This document shows, one piece after another, positions 29,283 to 41,667 of a stretch of DNA of 64,000 nucleotides. Positions within the stretch are counted from its first letter, which is position 1, and every line of letters starts with the position of its first letter. The notes below the pieces were generated by a model. It saw nothing but the letters and a program-made list of their open reading frames with translations. It did not search any database and was not told the DNA's origin. Source of the DNA: Camarhynchus parvulus (lineage: Eukaryota; Chordata; Aves; Passeriformes; Thraupidae); the NCBI RefSeq assembly GCF_901933205.1, contig NC_044573.1, forward strand, positions 58,034,493 to 58,098,492, written 5' to 3'. Position numbers and translations under genes: made by a program.

Positions 29283-29292
29283 CCAAATAAGG
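29283..29292. promoter_or_regulatory. CArG-box consensus (candidate SRF site)
   Basis: CCAAATAAGG matches the CC(A/T)6GG consensus. It lies about 14.5 kb upstream of the CCN2 start of transcription. A few such matches are expected by chance in an AT-rich window of this size, so this is a weak candidate. Confidence 0.25.
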
Positions 29293-32200
29293 CCACTCTC
29301 TCAGATGGGTTGCCTATTTCCATTTGTGATGGAAGGCATATAGGCAAGGCCAAGGCCTTTCACAAACTCTTAAGTAAAACTTTGAGAGGATTGTAAGTTT
29401 TACCATTCTCTGGCTCAGAGAATACTAGTTCCTTTTTTGGAAAGCGCTCAATTGCTCTGTGTGGGATCTGATGAGCCAGCACATATCTTCCCTCAGGCTT
29501 CCTGTCAGGTACTGAAGACTATGAAAAACTGCTCATAGAACATGGATACACATTTTAACACGCAACTTTTCCCTTGCACTGACAAGCCTTTACACTGACA
29601 TTAGAAGGGTGCCTTCCTTTCAGCTGGGCAGAATTAAAAAATACAACAATGGAAATATGAGATTGTTCTTCATTTTCTCCATTTTTTCTCATATCCTTCT
29701 TTCCACATGCACATCCAAATCTGATTTTGAGATTTCCAACCCAGATCAAATGCAAAAGGCTTGTCCCAAAAGGTAAAGAACTAAACTGTAGCCAGGTTTC
29801 AGTATAACTTTTTCCAGATGTCAGAGCTCACTTATAATCATGATCGATTTTGGTTTGGATCAACAAGCAACATAAGTATCAGTAAAACCTTACTATCACT
29901 GAGAGTCTTTAACTACTTGGAAACACTTCAGATGTCTAGGTTAGGAAGACAAACAACTTAAAGGCATTCTGAGCGAAAAAAAACACAGTTCTCATCTCTA
30001 CTCCTCACATGAAGAAAGTCCTGGAGGAATGAAAAAAGCAGACTTAGTTTCCTAGAGCAAGATACATGAGACAGAGTGAAAGTACATACAGTGACACACA
30101 CTTTATCCAAAAAAGGTGGTTTTTAATAAAATTGGAAAAGGTTGTACTGCATTCACACAGAAATGGTATGTTCACAGATGTTATCCAAGTTTAGGAAAAC
30201 AAAACTGCCCACATTTTTGATGTTTGCACCAAAGGAAAAAATGCTGCTTTGAGCATTTGATGAAAGACAGCTAGAGGAAATCAATATTATTGTGGCTCCC
30301 ACCAGTGATAAAAGAGGCCAGGAACTCTCAACATTTGCCTTATAAATCTGTATTTCATGAGAATCTAAATAGGCTTTAAATTATTATAGTTGGGACCAAA
30401 ATTTGGATTGTGAGATCCCTGGAAACAAATCTGCATCAAGCAGCTTACAAAACTCCAGTCTAGAGAGACCATGAGAGCAGAAGAGGGATAATTTTTAGTG
30501 GTTTAAGGTATCTATCTTGTTTGTGCTGCTACTCAGTGATCAGAAACTGAAGAGGATGTTTGGAATCAGTGCTGATGAACACACAGAAGCTTGCATTGAC
30601 ATTTAGCCATCTCCTCCAGCAATTTCTTCTTAAACATAGAGCTGCCACACAACACAGGCTGTCTTGTGATATATCTGGAGCTCACATTTCCAGAGACATC
30701 CTGGACAAAACTCAGCAACAACCACAGCAGGAAAAGAAAGATTCACAAACAATCTTGATTTTTAGAAATATATTATTTCATGCCCAGGCTTAAAACTAAG
30801 CTATGTCTAAAACATAATTATTATAATAGTTTAATGAACCAGTTCATTAGGCTTAAAGGGTAGCACTCAAACCAAACCATAGATGTAGTTTTCCCTTTCT
30901 GAGCCAGTCTCCCAAAAGTTCCCACCTATTCCAGAGCTCTATACTTTGATAAGAGACAGAAAGGGAGTAAAATGAGAAATGGAGTCATTGGACGGGTCTG
31001 ATTTGGCAGATTTTTCATTTAATGGACTGATTATACCAGTTTCCATCCACTTCTCCTGCCTCATTGCACTGTGCAGTGGCCCTAGCCCTCTCACACACTT
31101 GTAGCACATTCCAGCTATTTGCTTCCACAGTTTCCTTCCACACTTCAGCTTGCATAGCTGTAAAAATGAAAAAAGTCTATGATGAATTTCATTAATGTTT
31201 CACTTCACCAGGCTAATTAGGTGTTGGGCAGAACAGCAATAGGTTCTGGTGTAAAACCCACCATGTTCTACTCCTTCAGGAACTCCTCCATATGTTTTTG
31301 TGCTCTACAGTTTGCTGAACATCCCCCTCAGCATTTTATTTTCTTGCTATTTCTGCTCCAGTTTATGCCATGTACCTCTTCTTCTTCGGTCTTCCTTTCA
31401 AATGCAACACCCCTAAAGTACACTACCTTACCTGCACCCTGGGAAAATACCCATCACAGGTTGTTGGCTCTCCCCTGTTTCACCACATTTTACAAGCTCT
31501 TCTGCACAAACCTGCTCTTAATCTGTGCAGCACAGTTGGCAAAATCTGGACCCAAGAATGGCCTCTTCACACAGAAGCTGTGTTTTACAGTGCATTCCTG
31601 AAACACTGCACACAACTGGTATCCTTTGCCCATTAGTCTACTATTAAAAATGTCTTACTCCATCAACAATGTCTCAAACCTACTAGTTCAACAAATTATA
31701 TAAATTCCTTATATTTTAATTAGCTTTTTAGCTAGATCTTTTAGGAAGACAGTCTCTTAAACTCCTAGGCTTACCACAGAATTATTTTGTGAACCAAATC
31801 TATATAACAGTATCTGAGAGAAACTTTGAAACAAAATATTACAAGAGAGAAACTTCAGTTGGTGAGAGACCAATAAACACACTGTAAATTCTGAGGGTTT
31901 TCACAAGAAACACTGAGTCCTGAATGACTATTCCAGAAATGGAAAAATAGAGAGTCTCTTGACATCTGAATAGGGTGAGCAGGCAGTGGTCCAACAAACA
32001 AACCAGAAGTGGAAAGAGAAAAAAATGTCTTTTTGGATCCAAATAGTTTCAAAAATGAAAACAAGGATTAAAAAACAAGAATTAAAACATGGGAAGCTGA
32101 AGTCTATTCCCATATTTTATTGCACCACTTGAAAGAAAGCTAAATGCAGGCTCTGTCCTGATGAGAAGGAACATCCTCTGTTTTTCTGCCAATTTTAGAT

Positions 32201-34122
32201 AAGACTCACTGTCAAAAATGGGGTTTAAAATAGAACGGGATTTAAATCAGTGGACAGATACAGTTCATGCTACTTCTTCTTTCTTTAAATGCAGGGGTGA
32301 CTTCCTAGCCTGTTTACTCTAGAGGTGGCACACCAGGCAGATAAGGCTCTCCCCTCAGCTCCTCCCCATGCCACTCTGCAAAGCAGGTAGTCCACAAGGG
32401 CAGCTGCTGGTAACACTGACAAGTGATGAATGCTACTGCCCTTGGATGTGAAAGCCAGGAAAACCCTGAAGGAATAACCTGCACCAGCCCTCTGCCCTGC
32501 AGGCACTGGCAACACAGTCCATAATTGTGCCCTCTGAAAATGCCCCTGGTACATCACCCTTCTGGGACATGCTTGAGGCCTTAGGGCAGAAACCCAACTA
32601 CTACTAGGTTGGAGAGCTGTTCAGTGTTAGAACACCTAGACTAAACTCAAGAAACACAAAATGTTCCTGAAGCAGCTGTGAGGGCAGATAAGGTACTTGT
32701 GTGCAAGTGTCATCAGAGAAAAGTTTGGTACCCTCAGGTCTCCAAAGATCTCACTGGGCTCAATCCCTGCAGCTGTGCCTCAGAAACTCCCCCTGCAACT
32801 CCAGCAGAGAAAAAGCATAACAAACAGCTACCATTTCTTTACAGGTAGCAAAGCTTCCACCCACACTCCCAGCTATACTGCACACTCAAGCACAGGCTCA
32901 CACAAAAGCAGAGAAAATGAAGAATGATGGCTGAAGGTCTCCAAGGCCACCATCAGTGAGTGATCCCTACCTGCCAGACTCACTGGCCTGTACCCAACAC
33001 TGACCTTTAGAACTGCCTAAGCCAAGGCTCCGTACTGCAGACACTCACAATGGGATTTGGTTTAGGAACAACTACAGTGACAGAAAATGGTAAAACTGCA
33101 TTGCCAAATTTGCTTTTACATAACAGGCTTTCATGACTCTAAACAAATCATAGGATGTTTTTAAGTGTTCCCTGATGTGGACCAGAAAATGTTTTTTCTT
33201 CTCTTTGAAGAAGACTGGGTTTCCAAACATGACTTCAGCTCTGCTTACAGTGATAGACATTACAAAAATGTCACTCAAAGTGAAAATTTTGAAGGTGTTT
33301 TTCAAGACCAGTAGGTCCTTGACACAAAGAAGATTTGAAATAAACTCCTCCAACATTTCTCCCTTTCAAAATCAAACTAAATCATTGACATGTTTCAGAA
33401 CAAAAGAAGTCAAAATTTTTTCTCAGCTTCATTTTGCTGAAAATCAACACAAGCAATGCACAGGGTCTATTTCATCAGGATTTCTCTTTCTAAAAAAAAA
33501 AAACCTTCAATTAAAGGTGTCCAGTTGTCCTAGAAATTTAGGAAAAAAGACTAGAAATGTTCCTGGTGTCTTTGTCTCTCAGTTGAAAAAATGAGAGGCT
33601 CTATAAAAAGCATAAGACAGATTAACAGATAGGCAAACAGATGCTCACAACTTTGAAGACATACCAAAAAAATAGTCCTGGAATTCTGAAGGGGATTATC
33701 ATAGCTTGTCTGTAGTTCTACTGGTTCCCCAGTAGGAAAACAAATATATAATTGCTTTATATACTCTTAGAAAAAAAAAAAACAACCTGTCATAATTTTA
33801 AAGTGTGTTGATCACAGTTTATTTTTAGATCTGACAAAAACAGAAACATCTCCAAAAATATTCTAAAGAAGCAGTGACCTTTCCAGCTTGGAAAGCAGAG
33901 TTGTTTTAAAAACATCCTCCAAGCTACAGGCTAAACAAATCTGTAAGACCCCTCAAAAGTCTTCCCAAAAGCCTGCCACATTCACCTATACATTGTTTTA
34001 TAAAAACTTCTCACCTAGGCTAGCAAAGGTAGTCTTACTGTCAGCTCATACTCAGAAGCAAACCAAGAAGTCACCTCCTGAGAAGGAGAGCATTGGTCTG
34101 AAGACAGAAAGGGCTGCTTGTG

Positions 34123-34138
34123 GGAATGTGGTGAGTCA
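34123..34138. promoter_or_regulatory. Composite TEAD and AP-1 motif (candidate enhancer)
   Basis: GGAATG (34123-34128) is followed three bases later by TGAGTCA (34132-34138), a perfect AP-1 heptamer. TEAD and AP-1 factors are known to co-occupy enhancers of YAP/TAZ target genes, and CCN2 is the standard such target. The site is about 9.7 kb upstream of the CCN2 promoter. The motifs are seen directly; the function is inferred. Confidence 0.35.
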
Positions 34139-37100
34139 CAACAGCAGCTTCATGTCTGTGCTAGAGAAAATACAGTTCACTGAAGACACAAGCAAAATGA
34201 GGAAAGGTGGTGAAAAGGCACTGGGAGTCAGTTGGGGAAATGATGGTCAGGAAAAGAAGAAAGCTTCCAAAATGAAGAAGGATTTGATGCACAAATGATG
34301 CAAAAGTAAGTGAATATTTTGTCAGGTGCAAAGGGCAAAAGCAGGCAAGGAAGAAAGTTTTATCCCTCATGCTCTGGGGATGATATGTTACAGCTGGACA
34401 GGCAGAGTGTCACCACTGCCCCATGGTCAAGCTGCTGAAGCTATCTACAGCTGGGTACTCTGTGATGGCTAACAATTATCTCACCCCCTACACTTACTTG
34501 CAAATTCAAAACTTCCCTCCAAGCAAGAGCAGTCATTAAGCAAGAGGGTCATGCTGGGTCTATTTTCATCAGAAGGATCCCAGCATCAAATCTTCAAAAA
34601 AATTCTGGGTACTCTACTGTCTTAATCTTGTGAGATTTTTTTCTCTACAGCTTTCCTGTTATTCCCATCTTAGTTCTCCCCAAAACTCTAATGCATTTGT
34701 TCAGATAGTTCAGGATTATCAAATATATTTTGAGTCCTGCAATTATGTTCCTGCTTGGCTTTCTTGGCAAATATCTGTAGAGGAGAACTTCTTGTTACCT
34801 TGGTGGGGTTTTTCTGTTTTCTTTTTTTTTCTCTTATAGGATTAAATAATGAGAATGTACTGTTCTGTGTTGGCCTGAAGCAAAAGCAGGAAAAATTAAG
34901 GAATTTTGAGTAAAAACATAACTTTGGCAAGATTTGCTCTGGTGGCCTTCAAGAAATAAAAATTAGACACCTCATTTATTCAACTAATTTGACTTGAAAT
35001 ACAGCATGTGTGTTTTTCTTGCTGCAATTACAAAATAAAATGTCAAAAGTTCATAGGGAATCAGCTCTGGACACAATGTAAAACCAAGTCTCTGCAGGAA
35101 CAAACCTGTGACCTCTAGCAACAGAAACACACATCTATACCTTTTCAAGGAGAAGAATGATTCAATTACACTACAGTAACTACGCTGTCCATTCATCCTC
35201 AGCTAAGATGAAGAGTCTAAACAGAACGGCTGACGCATAAAGTAAAAGTGTTGGACTCCAAAAGGATTGCTGCAATTTCCCTCAGACTTAGTCCCTTTTT
35301 CTTTTCTTTCCTGAAAAGAGTAAAGTGATGAAAATGGAAAACCCATAGAAACTGGAATTACAAACCATGTAATGCTGGTTTTGCTCTTGGTTTTGACTTT
35401 GTACATGTATTGATTCATCAAATGTTAGGAAAGATTTGTAACAAAACACTTCATCTCCAGAATTAATATCTTGACCCTGTGCTTCTTTGTAAAAGCACTC
35501 CAACAGGGTCTAGGTATTGTGACACTGTGACACTGACTCAGGTCAGCATTTTCCAGGGCTTTATCAGTACAAGAATTCAGGTGAGTACAGTAAACTCTGG
35601 TACAAGCTTCACTATGCTTCTGACTTTAACCTCATCTATAATTTATCTACATCTGCAACTAAGGAAAAAATTAGAAGTTGCTCTGAATGTATTTAATTTT
35701 ATTGTTTTCTGTTTGTATTTTTATGTTTGGTTAACTTCCTGAATTTGCAACAACCACCCTAATTAAAAACAAGAAACTTGAGGTTTAGGCACAAGTTTGA
35801 AAAATGTATATGTATTTTTTTAATCTTAGATGTTTACTTTGAGCAAAACCAGCCTTGCATTCCTTGAGAATTTCATTATACTTAACAAAGTTCCATTCAA
35901 ACTTAGGCACATTACCTCCCAAAAGCATAAACAAATTCCTTATGTCTTATTTGGAAATTGGACCAATAATTCTCTCTTTTTTGTGTCTGTTAAGAACAAG
36001 GTTGTGCAGCAAGCACCGAATTTATCAATGTGCTAAACATAAAGAATGTGGATTTTGCCTAGGCTCCTTTTGATGATAGTTCAAAAGTCCAGGAATCACA
36101 GATATACAAAATGCATAAACCAATGCTACCCAAAGAATGGTTTTCCTTCCCAATCTTCCCAATCAATTTTCACCATTAAAACCAAAAGCAAAGACTCACC
36201 TGCCACATTCTCCTCTGCACTCTAAAATAACACATTTAGCCATTGTTATTGTTATTTCTCATGATAGGTTACAGAAGCATGAATGTGTTTTTCCTTTAAT
36301 TCTTCCTTTATTCTCACCGACTCCAACTCATTACAGATCTGTGCAATCAGATCTTGAGGACTTAGAAAATATTCCTGATCCATTCCTTTCATTAACAAGT
36401 TCCTAAAATTATTTCATTATTTCCCAAAAACTGTTGACTAGGTTGTCCAGTGATAAAACTCCCTAATGCAGACCCAAAAAGTGAGAAACTTGTAGTGTCT
36501 CCACTGGGCACCTCAATGCAGCTTGTTCCTGAGTGCAGCAGAGCAAGAGAAAACAGGGACTGGCTACCAAAGGTGTGGAGAAGAGGAGCACCCAAACTTT
36601 GCCGCAGACACCTCTCTCTTCTTCTGGCCAGTGAGTTTTCCCATGGTTGAACTGACCTGAGCGCAGTTTCTTGGTGGTGAAATGCTGTGAAGGCAGTGGG
36701 AAGGAAGCTGCCAAGCCCACCTCATCCTTGGCTGGCTCACCTACACCACTCTCCTCACACACCAATTTCTCCACTTCCTCCATTCCACCCCACTGCACCG
36801 CAACCCTTCCCACACAAACACGTATGTGCACCTTTCTCTCCGACCCTGCTTAGCCCTTCGCACTCAGGACCTTGGCTGCTTTTCTCTGGGGACATGCTCA
36901 AATATGGCACATGGGTGGGAAGCTAACAGGAGGGGTAAGTCCTTTTTCCACCCTCTTGTTATACTGCACTATTTCAAAATCCGAGCCCAGTCCTTCAACT
37001 CCTGCTCTAACAACCCTTTCTCTGCCCACGTGCCTCTTCTGCAGAACTCTACCAAACCCAGTGGCAGGGCAGGATGGTGGCTGACAGCCACACTGCTGCT

Positions 37101-38844
37101 TCAGACTGTGCCTTGCAAGAGAAGCTGTGGTCACACAAGGGACGAGAGAGTTACCTCACAGCCAGGGCCAAGGCGTGAGGAATGCGTCCTGCCTGCCTAG
37201 GACCCACAGAGTCCAGTTGCTCATCGTGAAGCAGACAGCGTGGATTTCACCAACACTAACAGTCCCACAAAAACAACCCTTTTCTATCAAGTTAGCAAAA
37301 CTTTTCCTCACTGTGTCCTCTGCCTTGCCTCTGCCTAGCATTTTTTCTTCATTAGCCAATAGCACTAATGTGGGAAAAACCTTTTGTCAGACAGGCAGGG
37401 ATTTTGCAAGTGCTTTACAACTCCCACATGTCATCTTCCCTCCTGAGGCAGGAAAACAATTCAGTCACATTCTCCTTACATCTGGACAGAAAAGCTGGTA
37501 GGAATGAATAAGAAAAACAGCGTGGTTTTGCAAAGCAGTGAACCATTCAGCTTGTTCCAGCTGTAGAAACCCCCCGGCTCCTTTCTCCAACCAACCTTTT
37601 CATTCCTAGAACACCCACTCTTCTTTTGCCCCTGCTTTTCTCCCCGTGAGAGACTGGCCAGGGTACACACAAATACAGCACTTGCCTCGGTGACTTTTTG
37701 GGAAGCACAGTCCTTTCCAAACTTCTACTCCCCCCTGTGGCAGCTTGACGGCAGAAAAGAAATAGAAAGTGCACTTCCCAAGTCATGCACTCCACCGGCA
37801 CTGTTTTCAAGCCATTTATCAAGAAAAATAAAGATATGTGAAGGCCTAGGTGAGTTATCACTGAATTTGAGAAGGTAAAATGACAAAACTGTTCCCAAGG
37901 AATTTGAAAATCAACCCTCTGTATCTTGTGAGTGACAGAAGGAGAAAGGCTAGTTTTAGAACTCACCTGAAATTTTTATTACAAAGTTTGTAACTCACAC
38001 AGGAACACTGTCAGGACAGATTTAAGATTTTCAAATACCTTGTAAAGCTTAGGCAATACAAATAGGCAGTTGATGAACTGTCTTTTCATCCCATGTCATA
38101 ATTGAATCTCAAATAATCATACAGATCTACCATGCTATTAAGGTTACGCTTTTCCACAAGATCCATCACGGATAACTTCCTCACAAGAAATGCACCACAA
38201 ATAACTTCTTAGGCTCAATCTTCACAAAAACCCCATTGTCCAAAATGGTCAAAACAAACACCATACAGTAAAACCTAACCTTGATTTCTATTTAAAACCC
38301 ACTAATAAAAGGGTTATAAATGGAGTAATATGCTCAGGAACATGTGCTGTTAGTGAGAGTCCTGCCACTTTTACAACATCGTGCTTATTACTTAAAAGCC
38401 ACCCATCACAAAGACATCTGTAGCAACACGGTTGTAAACACTGGACCTGAGACCACTGATGTTTAAAACAACTAGGTTTCCTCAATTAGTTCCTGAAGGA
38501 AATCAAAATATTTTAAACATGTCCCCACTTCCCTAACAATGCACATTTCTTGGAGTATCTGCTTTTCTCGTCTCCATGTGAAAAATGGTCTGACAGAGAA
38601 TTTCCCACCAACACCAGAGGGATCAGCAGTCTGAGATGTTTTTCAGACCTGGCCCAGTAATCGCTAAATTTCACACACATCCGTGGGTCAATAAGGAAGC
38701 CACCTTGGCTGTTGTAGGTTACATCCCGGTTTCCCTGCCTGCGTCACTTGTACAGATGTATTTACACAGGTCACATACCACACATCACTTGGTGAAAAAA
38801 CAGACAGCCAAGCTGGCACGTGAACCATGGGGAACATAGATCAA

Positions 38845-38878
38845 ATTCTATGATTTTTTTCCTGAAAAATCATAGAAT
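38845..38878. repeat. Inverted repeat, 14-bp arms, CR1-tail-like
   Basis: ATTCTATGATTTTT at 38845-38858 is the exact reverse complement of 38865-38878, with loop TTCCTG. Each arm resembles the ATTCTATGATT terminal repeat of avian CR1, so the structure may be two CR1 ends head to head, or a coincidental AT-rich hairpin. No CR1 body is recognisable on either side. Confidence 0.85.
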
Positions 38879-40972
38879 CTCTAGATTCTGATGCCAATGC
38901 ATCAAGGATATTATGTTCTTTTGCAGGTCAGCTGATGCAGTGTGCTTATGAAGTCCTCCAGACACATTACAGACCTATATAATAAGCCAACTCCTCCACT
39001 TCCTCTGGAAGGACTGTGTGAACAGAAAAGCCCACTAGACCAAGGTCAGTGAACCAAGGTTGTATCAAAAATGGAGGGGACATTTCTCTCTTTTCATTTA
39101 TCCTCAAAGAAACCACACTGTCACCCACACATGTACTATCCCATCAGACAGCATGGAATATGTATCCCACAGGATTCTCCCTAGGCTTCTACTCCACAGC
39201 AGCTAAAATATAAATTAAGATATTCCATAGTTTATGGCAAAGAAAACTGCATTTGTTAATGGAAGTCCTTAATTTGGTCAAATATTAATTAAACACTGGT
39301 GTCTCGGCTTGGGGGAAAAAAAAGCCCACAAACCCTCAAAACTTACACTAACAGCTCCTAAAAGAAGCAGGTTGAAAAACTGAAAACAAGATCCACGCAC
39401 TGTAGACTAAGCAGATCTGATTCTTTCCTGCCCACATAATCCATGACAGAGTGGGAGGAAGTGTTCGTCCAGCTGTTTTCCACGTGGTTCCTCTGAGAAT
39501 CTCAAAAGGATTTCTGGTGTATGTTCTGAGTCAATCCCTGGCCACATTTCCTCTCCAGCCAGCAACCGCAACTTTTTATGAATTGTTAACCATTTATGGG
39601 ACAATTGTCAAAGGAGCGGTTAGTGGCATACTGCTGCCCTACACTAGTTGACTTACTACAGCAAGAGGTTGCAAACGTCAGTCAAATCTGAGAAATAAAC
39701 AACTGAGAGCCTCTCCCTCCTTACTCACCTTTGCGAGCCATGGAAGGACTCTACGCTTCCCCAGAAAAACCCAAGACACAGCCAGCCTCCTCACAGAAGT
39801 AGTGAATGCTGCTCCTACAGTGCTTTTAAGACCAGATCTGTGGCAAAATTTTCAGAATAAAATAAGATAAACTGAATCTGAGGCTCAGTAGGTAAAGGAC
39901 ATTTAGCTTCACAGTACTCATAATCTCACTTTCATACAAATAGTTTTACATGTGCTTTGAATACCCATTTAGATTACTCTACTTCCAGTAATCACTTTGC
40001 TGGTTTAAGACCACACACATTCACAAAAACTCCAGTTACTTTTTAAGAATAAAGCCAAGAGCTTAAAGCAGCATTCTCGGGGACTCTAGAAATAACAAAA
40101 CATTTGCATGTTAACACATAAAGAATGACATTACAGAAAACAACAAAACTCAGGTCTGCTAATGGGAATTGCACCTGATGGTTTTGCTTTAGCCCAATTG
40201 ACTTGGACTTTTTAAATCCCAATATTTTGATGGCCAACAGTGCATTTAGTGAACTACCCAACTGATGCTAGCAGAGAACCTGAACCAGTATCTTGAGGAA
40301 TTTGGACTAGATCCTCCATTTCAGCAGCAAACATGTCCATAGCCTATGCCATCCACTGCCCCTCCCTGCCTTCTAATTCTGGTTCACTTTGGAGAAGAGC
40401 TAATGGCTCTCAGTAAGATTAGCTGATGTGAATTGTCATAGCTACAAGGGGAAAGGCTTTCTACCACTCTAACCAAGCAGTACAAATTGCACAACACAGA
40501 TAAGCTGCTTGATAGATCTTGGGAAATGTGGTCTTTTCTTTGCCTTTGTTGCTTGATGAGATCACACATCTCCCCAGAAAAGGATGAGTAAAAGTTCAGC
40601 AAGTTATCTACTTCAGAGCCCTTTCTATGACTACAGATACATAGAATAAGCTACCAGATGACTTCTAAGAAAGAGAAATACCAGGCAGCCACATTCATGA
40701 TGGAATAAATCTCTTTATTTTTACTCTGTGTCTATTTCTGAGCTAGCAGAGTAAGTCTTTCTTGGAATCTGCATTTTAAGCAAAAGTCTACTAACGTAAC
40801 TTTAACCAGACCTCTCCGAATTTTGAGATGCATTTATTACAATTTTAAAGAAATATCCTAGTGAGCATTTTGGGAAAGGAACTAATTGGCACACCAAACC
40901 TAAGGCAAGCCAGAAATGTCTGAAGCCAGCTACAAGCCTATCGTGATGATAAACAGCTCAGGGTCCAGGTGT

Positions 40973-40982
40973 CCATATATGG
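40973..40982. promoter_or_regulatory. Palindromic CArG box (candidate SRF site)
   Basis: CCATATATGG is a perfect and fully palindromic CC(A/T)6GG element about 2.9 kb upstream of the CCN2 start of transcription. CCN2 is known to respond to actin/MRTF-SRF signalling. Binding here is inferred from the motif only. Confidence 0.35.
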
Positions 40983-41561
40983 CAAGACTTCCTATAAGAC
41001 TGACAGTACTGTATGTGCATTGCGTATGGTTGTTGGATCAGATTCACATTCCTCGGGTATGTTTCTCTGGGAGCTTTTGATTTCCGCTTTGAGGGCTGGC
41101 TCAGACCTCCAATTGCTCTTATAAAAAAATATCTGTGACTGAAAGTTGAAAATGTGCAAGATTCTTTCTTTAAGTACACAAACACTCCAAGTCTAGCCAC
41201 TTTCCTGTAGTCTTGCCAGGTTTTCACTATGTCTGATACCTGATCAAGTGACTTTTTGGGGGGAAGCAGGAAAAAAAAAGGAAAAACACAAGAGAGGAAT
41301 GTAGCAATCCACACCTGTACATTTTACAAGACTTCACCAACTGAAGCTGATGTAGACACACACATACCCTATATAGCTGTGTAAACAAGTCTGCAAGGCT
41401 GGTGTAGTGAATTCCTAGTTTCAGCAGAAAAAATATACTATCTTAAAAGCATGTGCTGTATAAACACCTGCATGGAAGTCAAAATGAGTACATTTTAACC
41501 ATTTTATGCATCAGTTCCAGGATGTACTTGACCAACCTGTGGCATACTCTAAAGGCACCTG

Positions 41562-41667
41562 TATGTGGCATCTGGGGATACTGTTTAGGGGTGATTATGG
41601 TAGAGTGACATTACTGGCTGGACTAAATGATCTTCAAGGTCTCTCCAACCTTGAGGATTCTGTGGTT
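41562..41667 (+). mobile_element. Short CR1 LINE 3' tail, sense on plus strand
   Basis: About 105 bases match the CR1 3' UTR end. The diagnostic stretch is GGCTGGACTAAATGATCTTC, then CTCTCCAACCTTGAGGATTC and a TGTGGTT end. The copy is truncated to the tail and non-coding. It sits about 2.2 kb upstream of the CCN2 promoter. Confidence 0.82.

Larger units (their letters stand above)
20847..41561. other. Intergenic DNA, distal upstream region of CCN2
   Basis: No gene could be supported in this 20-kb stretch. Reading frames of up to 139 codons (for example 33175-33594 and 33888-34298) show no signal peptide, domain or splice context that I recognise. Structures seen are a hairpin at 24547-24571, a 17-base poly-A run at 24301-24317, a hairpin at 26161-26186 and a hairpin at 38845-38878. 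There is also a GC-richer, frame-open patch at about 36460-37500. Candidate regulatory motifs are listed separately (CArG boxes at 29283 and 40973, TEAD/AP-1 at 34123). Confidence 0.5.

Noticed and set aside
33175..34298. Two lysine-rich frames of 139 and 136 codons on the plus strand
   Set aside because: Their composition follows the A-rich DNA. No domain, homology or splice support.
36460..37500. Cluster of overlapping frames up to 124 codons on both strands
   Set aside because: The region is GC-richer, so stop codons are fewer. Frames on opposite strands overlap and none resembles a known protein. A non-coding RNA cannot be excluded.
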